This document shows, piece by piece, positions 48,940 through 58,023 of a stretch of DNA of 64,000 nt. Made by a program: the position numbers and the translations under genes. Under the pieces are notes generated by a model. The model was given only the letters and a program-made list of their open reading frames with translations, did not search any database and was not told where the DNA came from. Every line of letters starts with the position of its first letter. The first letter of the stretch is position 1. Source of the DNA: Belliella calami (GTDB lineage: Bacteria > Bacteroidota > Bacteroidia > Cytophagales > Cyclobacteriaceae); NCBI RefSeq assembly GCF_022549695.1, contig NZ_JAKZGS010000004.1:109756-173755 (forward strand), written 5' to 3'.

Positions 48940-50241
48940 TTATTGATTGTGATTTAATTCTATAATTCGAACAGTGCTTGACTTTCCCTCAGCGATTCCT
49001 TCCCCATCGATTTGTTCTACATTTTGCACAAACAAATGTAGCGATTGCATCTTTTTCCAAAGTGAAATATCATAAGTTGGCTCCCATTGGCCGACTGGAT
49101 CATTTGTCAAATCTCTGATATCCCATTTTGATTTGTTTTGATATACAAGGGTTACCTTGTTGTCTCTTTCTTCATCCCTATAGATGATATAGATCTTTTG
49201 CTGATCATCCACAAGCACCTGAGGCCTGGAAATAGGGATTCTTTTGGTTCCTCCACCGCCGAGGTAGAAAGGTTGAGTCCTGTGGTTTGGGCTTGCTTTT
49301 TTCCATGATCCATCCTTTAGGTAGATCACTTGGAGCTGAGGAATTTCTTCATCTGCCCAATAAGTGACGATATATGGATTGCCATTATTATCGGCCGTCA
49401 TACCTGTTTGATTGATTAGGCTACTCTTCTGGGGAATTTTCCAAGCATATTCAGCTGAACTTTCTGTAATTGGGAGCTTGTATTTTTCTCCCGATGATTT
49501 TTCCCAAGTCAATCCTTGATCTTTGGATACAGCATAGGCCATGTCATGATTGGTCGATACATCCCAAGACTCTCTCCAAACCCAACTTAAGTGGATATTT
49601 CCCAGTTGATCGACGTAAGACTGCCAATAAGCACTTCTTTTGTCTTCCCCATCAATCAAATTGGTATGGATTTGCTGCCAAGATTTTGATTTCAAATCAT
49701 ATTTATTAATCAACAAATTGCCTCTTCCTGAAGATCCTGACCTGTACATGAATATCAAATTCCCATCTGGTAATCTGTGGAATTCGGGATAGGTGACTTT
49801 TGATTCCCCTAATCCTGTCATGCTTTCTTTTTCTCCCAACTCAAGACTCAGTGGATCCTTGCTTTTGGCATATCTTAATTCATTGTCATGATGATCCCAG
49901 GAGATATGGAGATATCCTTCCCCATCCAAGGCAATGCTGATGGAATTGTGGGCATCGTTAACATTTCCTTTGTATGCTGTTTTGTTTAGCTCCCATGTAT
50001 CTGATGACAATTCCCTTTTGCCAAGCACGACAAATCCTTCTGGATCGTAGTAGGCAATAAACTGAAGCTTGCCATCAGAATCCAAAGAATTCCTTCTGAA
50101 GATAACTGTATTGATAGAATTATTTGCCCAACCTTCTCCAACATTACTTGTGGTGATTTGAGCCTTTTCTAACTTTTGCACTTGACAAGAAGATGCTATA
50201 AGCAAAAGCAGCAGAAATGAAATTTTAATTTTGTGGATCAT
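48940..50241 (-). CDS. BNR-4 seven-bladed propeller lipoprotein, GH145/PL42-like
   Basis: A 433-residue lipoprotein. The start at 50241 is preferred (lipobox I-A-S-S-C19); a longer frame opens at 50259 and overlaps the previous gene. The BNR-4 repeats are clear: D-A-H98-N-S-I-S-I-A-L-D, Y-L-H112-I-S-W-D-H117-H118, and several Y-x-D-x-x-G-N-I-x-L-S-W blades. From general knowledge, BNR-4 proteins include GH145/PL42 enzymes acting on rhamnose-alpha-1,4-glucuronate caps of gum-arabic-type glycans, and also PL24/PL25 ulvan lyases. H98 is a plausible catalytic residue. The neighbouring GH88 favours a lyase reaction. Family choice is inference. Confidence 0.8.
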   Translation of the reverse strand: MIHKIKISFLLLLLIASSCQVQKLEKAQITTSNVGEGWANNSINTVIFRRNSLDSDGKLQFIAYYDPEGFVVLGKRELSSDTWELNKTAYKGNVNDAHNSISIALDGEGYLHISWDHHDNELRYAKSKDPLSLELGEKESMTGLGESKVTYPEFHRLPDGNLIFMYRSGSSGRGNLLINKYDLKSKSWQQIHTNLIDGEDKRSAYWQSYVDQLGNIHLSWVWRESWDVSTNHDMAYAVSKDQGLTWEKSSGEKYKLPITESSAEYAWKIPQKSSLINQTGMTADNNGNPYIVTYWADEEIPQLQVIYLKDGSWKKASPNHRTQPFYLGGGGTKRIPISRPQVLVDDQQKIYIIYRDEERDNKVTLVYQNKSKWDIRDLTNDPVGQWEPTYDISLWKKMQSLHLFVQNVEQIDGEGIAEGKSSTVRIIELNHNQ

Positions 50242-50242
50242 T

Positions 50243-51451
50243 TCAAAGTGCTTTGTCAATCACTGCCTTTTTTCCACCCCAGATTTTCTGCTGTGTCCAT
50301 TCTTCTTTAGGCTTTGCCCAAAAATCTGAAGAAGCAGGCAAACCTAGAACCAAGAAGGCTTGCGAACATAAATATAGGCTTCCTGTAGAAATATAAGGCT
50401 CTGCCAATTCGGGTTGATTGCCATGAAAACCAAGTTTCAACCAGCCATTTTGATCAAACATTGAATCAGACTGCATGTGTTTGTCCACAATTGCCATCAG
50501 GGCTCCACGAACTTGTGAGGGAGCAATTTCCTTGGGCAACTCCTCCCAAAGGGCTATTTGGGAAAGTGCTTGAAATGCGCCAAACCTATAGGCCATGGAT
50601 CTTCCAATTACAGGATAAGTTCCTTCTGGCGAAATCAATCTTTCTTGGATTGCGGCATATCTTCTAGCTCTTTTGAGGAAAATCTCAAATTCCCCTTTGT
50701 TTCCTTTTCCTACTTCCAGCAATGTCTTAGAGATATCCAAAATCATCGGCTGAATCACGAAGCTATTATAATAGTCATAATGAAAATCAGGACCATCACC
50801 ATAGACGCCATCTCCAAGATACCACTCTTTATGCTTGTTGAGGGCATAGGCTATTCGCACTTGGTCACCTTCACCGTCAAACTTGGTCAAAGCTGCTTCT
50901 ACCATGGCAGTAAAAAGCAGCCAATTACTGTAATAAGGAGTGATACTTCTAGATGATTTTAAAGCTTCAATTGTGTTCTTTTTGGTTTGGGAATCAAGCC
51001 TGTCCCAGAGTTGGGTGGGTGCACGTAATAAGCCTTGGGCTAGAAATGCCGCATCCACCAAAGGCTGACCACCTTCTGTAAAGTTCATAAAATCCTTTGC
51101 ATTGGGATCTGTGGCATTTTTGAGCGATTGGTGAACCAGAATGATGTATTTTTCTCTCAACTTACCTTCCTCCGTATCATCAGGGCCAAGTTCCAACCAA
51201 GGAGCCATCCCAGACACAAGTCTTCCAAAAGCTTCGAGGTAAGTCACTTTATCCCTATCTCCATAAGCATTTGGAGCGGTCTCCACAGGCATATTTTCTT
51301 TGAGCTTATCCTGACTTAGGTTTGTCAAAACCGGATCTGCTATTTTGGTAAGGTGGGAAATAAAGGCTTTTCTATCTTCTTGATTATTCGCTTGGGCTGA
51401 GCAGATTATCAAAAAAAGAACTACGGTGTATAGTAGGTTTATTTTTTTCAT
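50243..51451 (-). CDS. DUF2264 domain protein, GH154-like
   Basis: A 402-residue exported protein. The frame is open to 51568, but the ATG at 51451 begins a proper signal peptide (residues 1-21, A-Q-A-N), and the longer reading lacks one. The rest is an (alpha/alpha)-barrel-like DUF2264 domain with R-x-x-S-G-M-A-P-W near 77-85, G-D-G-x-Y-G-D-G-P-D-F-H-Y-D-Y-Y near 212-227 and Y-P-V-I-G-R-S near 278-284. To my knowledge DUF2264 proteins include GH154 beta-glucuronidases of arabinogalactan loci. It lies one base upstream of the BNR-4 start and follows susD after a hairpin. Confidence 0.78.
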   Translation of the reverse strand: MKKINLLYTVVLFLIICSAQANNQEDRKAFISHLTKIADPVLTNLSQDKLKENMPVETAPNAYGDRDKVTYLEAFGRLVSGMAPWLELGPDDTEEGKLREKYIILVHQSLKNATDPNAKDFMNFTEGGQPLVDAAFLAQGLLRAPTQLWDRLDSQTKKNTIEALKSSRSITPYYSNWLLFTAMVEAALTKFDGEGDQVRIAYALNKHKEWYLGDGVYGDGPDFHYDYYNSFVIQPMILDISKTLLEVGKGNKGEFEIFLKRARRYAAIQERLISPEGTYPVIGRSMAYRFGAFQALSQIALWEELPKEIAPSQVRGALMAIVDKHMQSDSMFDQNGWLKLGFHGNQPELAEPYISTGSLYLCSQAFLVLGLPASSDFWAKPKEEWTQQKIWGGKKAVIDKAL

Positions 51452-51564
51452 TTTTGAAATTAATTTTTTTTGGAAAAAACCCCCACATAAAATACACTGA
51501 AGGGTTTTGGCTAATTTGAAGGAAATTCTTAGAGTATAAAAGAATTCTTTAGTGAAATAAATAT

Positions 51565-51593
51565 GCAACTACCAGACAGAGCCTGGTAGTTGC
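51565..51593 (-). promoter_or_regulatory. Hairpin between susD and the enzyme genes
   Basis: A perfect 10-base stem (51565-51574 with 51584-51593) with a nine-base loop lies about 90 bases after the susD stop codon and before the DUF2264 gene. It lacks a clean T run, so it may protect or end part of the transcripts, making susCD more abundant than the enzymes (inference). Confidence 0.55.
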
Positions 51594-51685
51594 TATAGTT
51601 ACAATAAACCCTAATTTTTTACTTTTTTAGACCTTAATAATGATTTTGTAGAAGAAAATAAATTTTACATTTCTTGATTTTGAAA

Positions 51686-53359
51686 TCAATAGCCTTCATT
51701 TTGCTTCAATTCTGCATCTTTATTCAGATCAATTTCAGATTGAGGGATTGGCATTTTCATATGGAAATTTTGGAGACCATCAGTCGTTTCAATTTCACCA
51801 TTTGCCAAAGGACTTGTGCCAGTCAATCTTCTAGCCCTTTCCACAAGCGTTCCTGTCCTCACCAATGTCATCCTTCTGTTTTCTTCTGCCAAGAGCTCTC
51901 TGGCTCTTTCATCTAGAATAAAATCCAATGTTATATCAGCAGCTGTTACTAGTGGAGCATTGGCTCTCTGTCTCAACATGTTGATATCAGCAGCAGCACC
52001 TGCCAAATCTCCTTTAAGCAATCTTGCTTCTGCTCTTAGAAGATAAGTCTCTCCCAATCTCATTACTATAAAATCCTTCCACATTGCATATCCAAAGGGA
52101 TCTCTGCTATCAAATTGTCCCCATTTCATTGAGTATGGAGCCATTCTCCAAATGGTATCTGCAGGGAAAATTCTGATTACATTTCCATTTGTAAGTGTAA
52201 ACTCACTGTTAACCCCATAAGGAACCTCTTGCCCTCTGATGTTATTGTATGCACTTCCAGAATTGTTGAAGTAAAGCTTTCTCTTGATGTTATACTCCGA
52301 GTTTCTCATATCACCATCATCATAGAGACCATAGAGAACCCAGTTATTTAATCTCACTCTGGCAATACCTCTACCCCCGAGAGAATCAGCAGGCTCCATC
52401 CCAGGAATATCATAATATCCCCCAACCCAAATTCTTCTCTGTTGTGGAGCACCAAATCCCCCATTTGCAACATCAGCAGGGTTTTCCATCTCCACTACCC
52501 AAATGCCTTCTGTATTCCCTTGGTTTCTTCTTTGATTTCCTAAAATAAACATGTCCGAAAACGGATCTCCTGGTCCGCTTGCATTTACACCATATCTTTG
52601 ATTGACCAAGGTATACCTACCACTATTGATGATCGCACTTGCTTGTGCCTCTGCATCTTCTGGTTTGTTAAGCCTAAGATAAACTTCAGCCAATAATTGA
52701 TGGGCCATCATTTTGTTGATTCTACTTTCATAAGAAGCAGACCCTGCATTTGGGAGAAACTCGGTTGCAAAAATCAAATCTTGCTCTATTACTGCATTCA
52801 CTTCGTTGATTGGTGTCCGAACGAAGTCGGTTTTTGGAGCTGTCAAAGGTTCTGTCAGTAGGGGTACATCCCCATAAAGCGTTGCCAGCATATTGTAAGA
52901 ATGTGCCCTAAAAAAACGCGCTTCCGCATTGAATGCGTCCTTTTCTGCATCAGTCATCCCAGCGGGATTGTTGTTTTCTGCATTGTAGATCAAAATATTG
53001 GCATTGTTGATCATTCTATAAAGTGCACTCCAGGTTTTTCTGGAAGCCGGATCCAAAGAGTTCATTTGGGAGTAACTGAAATAAGGCCTGGCATCACCAT
53101 TTGATCTTCCAGAGGGTGCCCACAGTATATCAGTTCCTACATGCCAAATGCCTTGTAAAGTCTGATCTTGATCATTGGTGTACACGGATACAAACTGTCT
53201 ATGCAAACCAATTGCTGCTGCATCAAAACCCAACTTGTCATTCAATGATTCAGGAGCATATCTATCCAGTACATTTTCGTCCAAGAAAGAGTCACTACAT
53301 GCTGTATTGGAAAATACCAATACACATAATATTCCTATATAATTTAGTATTTTTTTCAT
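51686..53359 (-). CDS. SusD/RagB family glycan-binding lipoprotein
   Basis: A 557-residue outer-membrane lipoprotein (lipobox N-T-A-C21). The SusD fold appears with TPR helices such as A-E-A-R-F-F-R-A-H-S-Y near 145-155 and the C-terminal R-A-R-E-L-L-A-E-E-N-R-R block and final E-L-K-Q-N-E-G-Y. It forms the lid over the SusC transporter and binds oligosaccharides at the surface. The gene follows susC by 12 bases. The glycan specificity is not readable from sequence. Confidence 0.96.
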   Translation of the reverse strand: MKKILNYIGILCVLVFSNTACSDSFLDENVLDRYAPESLNDKLGFDAAAIGLHRQFVSVYTNDQDQTLQGIWHVGTDILWAPSGRSNGDARPYFSYSQMNSLDPASRKTWSALYRMINNANILIYNAENNNPAGMTDAEKDAFNAEARFFRAHSYNMLATLYGDVPLLTEPLTAPKTDFVRTPINEVNAVIEQDLIFATEFLPNAGSASYESRINKMMAHQLLAEVYLRLNKPEDAEAQASAIINSGRYTLVNQRYGVNASGPGDPFSDMFILGNQRRNQGNTEGIWVVEMENPADVANGGFGAPQQRRIWVGGYYDIPGMEPADSLGGRGIARVRLNNWVLYGLYDDGDMRNSEYNIKRKLYFNNSGSAYNNIRGQEVPYGVNSEFTLTNGNVIRIFPADTIWRMAPYSMKWGQFDSRDPFGYAMWKDFIVMRLGETYLLRAEARLLKGDLAGAAADINMLRQRANAPLVTAADITLDFILDERARELLAEENRRMTLVRTGTLVERARRLTGTSPLANGEIETTDGLQNFHMKMPIPQSEIDLNKDAELKQNEGY

Positions 53360-53371
53360 TGTCTTAAGATT

Positions 53372-56341
53372 TTAAAGTGTCAGGTTGATACCAAGTGAAA
53401 TAGTGCGAACCAATGGGTAATTATTGGTCCAACCATCAGAACCTCTAGGAGCATAATTCATCTCAGGATCCCATCCTACCCATTTTGTAAAAGTGTGCAA
53501 GTTTCTACCTGCCATGTAAACCGTCAAACCCTCAATATGGTATCTAGACAGAAATTCTTTTGGAACGGTATAACTCAATCTCACGTCTTTAATTCTCAAG
53601 AAGCTAAAATCCTCGGCAAATTGATATCCTCTATAATTTCTAAATGCTCCAAGCCCAGGCCAGTAATTGTCCTGATTTTCAGGAGTCCAATAGCCAATTT
53701 CTTGTGGAATATTTCTCCTTCCAGCTTCATCTGCATAAGACAAGTCCCTATTGATTTTGAGTCCGCCTTTCACTGCCTGAAGGAAGATGCTTAAGTGAAA
53801 GTTTTTGTACCTGAAATTATTCGTCAATCCACCAACCCATAGCGGGTCTCTTTGACCAAGCACCATTCTATCCTGATCATTGATAACTCCATCGCCATTC
53901 TGGTCTTTAAATTTCAAGTCTCCGGGACGCGCCACAGGGTCATGGCCTGCCACTTCTTCACCTATTTGCCAGATCCCAGTTTTTTCATAATCAAAAATCA
54001 CCCTAAGGGGCTGTCCTATAAACCAGCCGTTTCCAATATCATCCCTGCCATCTCCATAGAGATCCAAAATTTCATTTCTATATCTGGAATAATTAAAATT
54101 GGTTTCCCAAGTGAAGTTCTCATTTTCAATATTCACGGTGTTCACGGTAAATTCAAAACCTAAGTTTTGCATTTTACCTAAATTCACCCATACATTTTGG
54201 TAACCCGTAATGTTTGGTAAGTTTCTTTCTAATAAAATGTCGTGTGTTTTTGATTTGTAAACTTCAACCGTACCTCTCACCCTATTTTGGACTACCCCAA
54301 AATCCAATGCCAAATTGGTAGAAGTAGTTGTTTCCCAATTTAGGTTTGCATTCCCCAATCTATCATAGATAACTCCAGTAAGAGGCGATCCATTAAATGG
54401 AAGAAGGATTGTATTGGCCGTAGTAGCTGTTCGATTGACAGGAATTGCCATATTTCCGGATTGACCATGTGACAACCTAAGCTTCAGCTCTCCAACTGAA
54501 CTGGCATTGGCCATAAAGCCTTCATTGTGGATATTCCATCCCAAAGCAACAGAAGGAAACAATCCATACTTATTTGTATTTACTCCAAATGCGGAATATC
54601 CATCTCTTCGAGCAGTCGCAGTTAACAGGTATTTGCTCTTGTAAGAATAATTCACACGAATCATCTGTGAAAGCATTGTATAACCATTCCCCTCCGAATC
54701 TGCCAGTTGGGTAGATCCTGCATTCAAGTCATAAAATGACAGTGCGTCATTGGTAAATATCCTTGATCGACTATCATTTCTGAAATAATCCACTTGTTGT
54801 GCACTATATAAACCGGTAAAATTGAGGCTATGCTCTCCTATTTGTTTTGAATATGTCAAAATGTTTTCCAATACCCAATTGGTTGTTTCACTATTCCAAA
54901 TGTGTGCTGATCCATTCAAATCAAAGGCTCTCCTTCCAACATATTCAGCAAACCTATTGATGTTATAGGTATAGTTCCCATTAAGTCTATAAGTCAATCC
55001 CGGAATGAAGCCGGGTGTAATATCCACATAAGCACCGCCTGACAAGGTCTTTCTTCTGTCTTCCCTATCGATAGTAAGTCCCAACATTGGGTTTAGAAAC
55101 AATTGCTCAGGAGCCATTGGGAAGATATTGTATTCCCCATCGTCATCCGTTGGTCTAGAGTATGGACTCATGGCAGACGCAAGCAACAAGTTGACTCTAC
55201 CTCCATCTTGATTTCTGTCAGTAAAAAAGGCACTTGTTCCTACCTTGATGAAATCATTGATTTTTGCATCGATATTGGTCCTAAATGAAGCCCTTCCAAA
55301 TTGGTATCCTTGAACTACCCCTTCTTGATCCACTTTGGATCCTGACACAAAGTACTGGACATTTTCAGTTCCCCCAGAGATGCTTAAGTTGTGTTCTGTA
55401 ATCCTTCCTTGCTGGGTAGCAACATCCATCCAATCAGTAGTGATTCCATTGTTGTAATTCTCCACTTCAGCTGCATTCGGAAGAATATTCGTCATAGACA
55501 GGTTGTTTGCAGTCAAAAAATCCGCATACTTCTGCACATAGGCATCCGGTCCCATGGGAGTCAGCAAGTTGGCGATTCCTTCAAACCCAGTATATGCACT
55601 GTAATTTATCCTTGGCTTTCCAGCTGACGTAGAGCCTCTCTTTGTTGTGATCAGGATGACCCCATTAGATCCCCTTGTTCCATAAATTGCCACCGCAGAA
55701 GCATCTTTCAGGATTTCTATAGATTCTACATCAGTTGGACTGATATCATTGATACTTCCAAAAAATGGAGATCCATCCACAACCAAAAATGGGCTTGTTC
55801 CAGCAGTAATAGAATTTACCCCTCTAATCTGCATCCCTCCCGTACTTCCCGGAACAGAAGAGCCTTGTGTCACCATCAAGCCAGCTGTAGTTCCCTGGAT
55901 TGCTTGGGTAATATCAGTTACAGGAAGATTTGATAGTCTGTCTTTGGGAACTGATGCCACTGATCCTGTGATATCAGATCGCTTTTGGGTACCATAACCA
56001 ACTACAACAACTTCATCCAGCTGACTGATGTCTTCTTCGAGCGAAACTTCAATAAAGCTTTTGTTGGTAACGCTTATCTCCTGTGTAGAAAATCCAATAA
56101 ATGACACTAAGAGAACTGCGTTTGGTGAGCTTACCTTTATATTGAAATTCCCATCAATATCTGTAACTGTTCCATTGGTTGTGTTCTTTTCTACAATAGT
56201 AACCCCTGGGATGGGTTCGCCATTTGTGGCTTCTTTTACAACTCCATCGATTGTGATTGTTTGGTTTTGTGCTTCAGTAGAAGGTACTACTGCCAAAAAA
56301 CAAACGAAAAGGATAATTATCCTTCGTATTAGTTTATTCAT
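53372..56341 (-). CDS. SusC/RagA family TonB-dependent outer-membrane transporter
   Basis: A 989-residue transporter with a signal peptide (1-24), a CarboxypepD-regulatory-like domain (about 28-112) and the D-E-V-V-V-V-G-Y-G-T-Q-K-R TonB-region signature near 113-125. The plug domain (about 130-230) contains the family L-V-V-D-G motif and E-I-L-K-D-A-S-A-V-A-I-Y-G-T-R-G-S-N-G. A 22-strand barrel fills the rest. It imports oligosaccharides released outside the cell. There is no N-terminal STN sensor domain, so control by an anti-sigma factor is unlikely; the divergent regulator is the better candidate. Confidence 0.97.
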   Translation of the reverse strand: MNKLIRRIIILFVCFLAVVPSTEAQNQTITIDGVVKEATNGEPIPGVTIVEKNTTNGTVTDIDGNFNIKVSSPNAVLLVSFIGFSTQEISVTNKSFIEVSLEEDISQLDEVVVVGYGTQKRSDITGSVASVPKDRLSNLPVTDITQAIQGTTAGLMVTQGSSVPGSTGGMQIRGVNSITAGTSPFLVVDGSPFFGSINDISPTDVESIEILKDASAVAIYGTRGSNGVILITTKRGSTSAGKPRINYSAYTGFEGIANLLTPMGPDAYVQKYADFLTANNLSMTNILPNAAEVENYNNGITTDWMDVATQQGRITEHNLSISGGTENVQYFVSGSKVDQEGVVQGYQFGRASFRTNIDAKINDFIKVGTSAFFTDRNQDGGRVNLLLASAMSPYSRPTDDDGEYNIFPMAPEQLFLNPMLGLTIDREDRRKTLSGGAYVDITPGFIPGLTYRLNGNYTYNINRFAEYVGRRAFDLNGSAHIWNSETTNWVLENILTYSKQIGEHSLNFTGLYSAQQVDYFRNDSRSRIFTNDALSFYDLNAGSTQLADSEGNGYTMLSQMIRVNYSYKSKYLLTATARRDGYSAFGVNTNKYGLFPSVALGWNIHNEGFMANASSVGELKLRLSHGQSGNMAIPVNRTATTANTILLPFNGSPLTGVIYDRLGNANLNWETTTSTNLALDFGVVQNRVRGTVEVYKSKTHDILLERNLPNITGYQNVWVNLGKMQNLGFEFTVNTVNIENENFTWETNFNYSRYRNEILDLYGDGRDDIGNGWFIGQPLRVIFDYEKTGIWQIGEEVAGHDPVARPGDLKFKDQNGDGVINDQDRMVLGQRDPLWVGGLTNNFRYKNFHLSIFLQAVKGGLKINRDLSYADEAGRRNIPQEIGYWTPENQDNYWPGLGAFRNYRGYQFAEDFSFLRIKDVRLSYTVPKEFLSRYHIEGLTVYMAGRNLHTFTKWVGWDPEMNYAPRGSDGWTNNYPLVRTISLGINLTL

Positions 56342-56379
56342 AATTAGATTGGGTAAATGTTAATGATTTTTTTAAGTTT

Positions 56380-56397
56380 TGTTGATACTTATCAACA
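56380..56397. promoter_or_regulatory. Perfect palindrome upstream of susC
   Basis: TGTTGATA and TATCAACA flank a two-base centre, about 40 bases before the susC start codon. It may be an operator or a leader hairpin. Confidence 0.45.
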
Positions 56398-56563
56398 CTT
56401 GATTTTAAATTACTTCGTCTCTACTTGCGTTTTTTCATATACATTTGGACTATATTTTTATTTTCTGGTGACTTAACTAAGACTCAAAATTAAATTCCTT
56501 CAATTAGTTGTTTGACGATCTTTGATTGATGTAATGTTTGTAATTAAAAATTAAAAATCTAAA

Positions 56564-56600
56564 TTTAACGGACTTTTAACGGTATCTTTAACCGTTAAAA
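56564..56600. promoter_or_regulatory. Candidate operator: TTTAACGG half-sites
   Basis: An inverted repeat TTTTAACGGT (56574-56583) and ACCGTTAAAA (56591-56600) is separated by seven bases. A third half-site TTTAACGG at 56564-56571 lies in direct orientation exactly 11 bases before the second one. The cluster is about 70 bases from the regulator start and 220 bases from the susC start. Confidence 0.55.
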
Positions 56601-56668
56601 CATATCTCAAAATCCTTGTAAGGGCACTTTGGATGTGTTAGACTCAAAACCCAAAACAACTCCCCCAC

Positions 56669-57823
56669 ATGGAACAGCCTGAAAAACTACAAGCACTACA
56701 GCATGTTCTTGAACATAAACTATTCTCAAGGTCCCCTTCGACAAGCATGTTGCTGAAATATCTTGTCGAAGCTTCGATAGCCAATAAGGATTTGAAAGAG
56801 AATACGATCTCAATGGAGCTCTATGGAAAGGATTATGCTGACGAAAAAAGTGCAGCACACATGAGGGTAAATATCTACCATCTTCGCAAAAAACTAGAAA
56901 AATATTACAGTTATGATGGTAAAAATGACGAGATCAAACTCGAAATAAAAAAAGGACAATATCAAGTCGAGTTTAATGAGCGCTCAAAAGATCCAGAAAT
57001 TATCACTCGCACAAGAAGAAAAAAGAGGTATTTTTTTATGGCTGGCGGTATTTTTTTGACAGCTATATTGGCCTATTTCTCTTTTTACAATAAAAATACT
57101 CCTCTCTGGCAACCTTTTTTTAGCAATTCTAAGTCCACTACTTTATTTATTGGAGACTTCTTTGGGATCATGGGAAATACCGTGACTGGGAGAAATGGAT
57201 GGAATAGAGACTATGAAATAAATAACCTCCAAGATTTTTATGAATTTTTGGAGCAAAATCCAGATAAAAAAGAAAATATTTACCCTGCAAACTATCCTTA
57301 TGTCACTGGAATGGCTGCAAATGGCACCATGAATATCTCTAGACTTTTTCATTCAAACAAAAATGATTTTGACATTCGCTTTACTTCCCAAACATCCATA
57401 AAAGATATTTCATCAGTCAATTCGATCTATATCGGTCCTGTGAAAAACAAAAATATATTCCTCGATCTTTTCAATGACAATAATTCAAAATTCAAAATTG
57501 ATCAATACACAATCACCTATAAAGATGCTGCTGCTGAAAGGGATACGTTGATCAATCTTAGCATTGAAGACGGAACTCGATACGAGCATGTAGTCGTATC
57601 GAGAATCAAAGGTCCAAATGGTACTGAACAATTTATGTTTTTCTCCGACCATGACATCGGTGTAAAAGCAACTACCGATAAATTCACTGATATCAATTGG
57701 GTAGAAGATGTATTTTACAAAATGATAGGTGAGGAAATCGAGTATTTTACTGCGGTATTCCTGGTAAAAGGCAAAGAAAGAACAAGCTTAGAACTTGAGT
57801 TGTTGATTTGGGATAGGTTGTGA
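56669..57823 (+). CDS. Membrane-bound winged-helix transcription regulator of the PUL
   Basis: A 384-residue protein. The N-terminal domain (about 5-103) reads like the winged-helix DNA-binding domain of CadC/TolB-N-type regulators: F-S-R-S-P-S-T-S-x-L-L-K-Y-L-V-E, K-E-N-T-I-S-M-E-L-Y-G-K and M-R-V-N-I-Y-H-L-R-K-K-L-E-K-Y-Y. A basic stretch (R-T-R-R-K-K-R) leads to one membrane span (121-140) and a 240-residue periplasmic domain with no known motif. It would sense a glycan in the periplasm and bind DNA directly, without a kinase. It is divergent from susC with a palindrome between them. This is not one of the usual PUL regulator types (hybrid two-component, SusR, sigma/anti-sigma). Confidence 0.82.
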   Translation: MEQPEKLQALQHVLEHKLFSRSPSTSMLLKYLVEASIANKDLKENTISMELYGKDYADEKSAAHMRVNIYHLRKKLEKYYSYDGKNDEIKLEIKKGQYQVEFNERSKDPEIITRTRRKKRYFFMAGGIFLTAILAYFSFYNKNTPLWQPFFSNSKSTTLFIGDFFGIMGNTVTGRNGWNRDYEINNLQDFYEFLEQNPDKKENIYPANYPYVTGMAANGTMNISRLFHSNKNDFDIRFTSQTSIKDISSVNSIYIGPVKNKNIFLDLFNDNNSKFKIDQYTITYKDAAAERDTLINLSIEDGTRYEHVVVSRIKGPNGTEQFMFFSDHDIGVKATTDKFTDINWVEDVFYKMIGEEIEYFTAVFLVKGKERTSLELELLIWDRL

Positions 57824-57857
57824 TCGAGTCGTTTATTGATTCTGTGATTTCAAATAT

Positions 57858-57994
57858 TATGTTTATCCGCAATGACACCAGTAGGAAATTAAAGCAATTC
57901 GATCAAGCTGATAATCGTCGACTATTGACAGCAGCTGAATTCTAGGTGTGTACCTAATTAAATGTGGATACTGGTGTGAAAGCGGATAAACATA
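57858..57994. repeat. 137-base element with long terminal inverted repeats
   Basis: TATGTTTATCCGC plus ACACCAGTA (57858-57883) is inverted at 57969-57994; 22 of 26 bases match, and only the four-base middle differs. It lies between the convergent regulator and GH51 genes and has no T runs. Shorter inverted repeats lie inside. A miniature mobile element or structured RNA are both possible. Confidence 0.65.
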
Positions 57995-58023
57995 TCAAAT
58001 ATAATTTACTTCAAAATCCTCAA

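Noticed and set aside
50242-50259. Six extra N-terminal residues of the BNR-4 protein
   Set aside because: The ATG at 50241 gives a standard lipoprotein signal peptide and avoids overlap with the previous gene.
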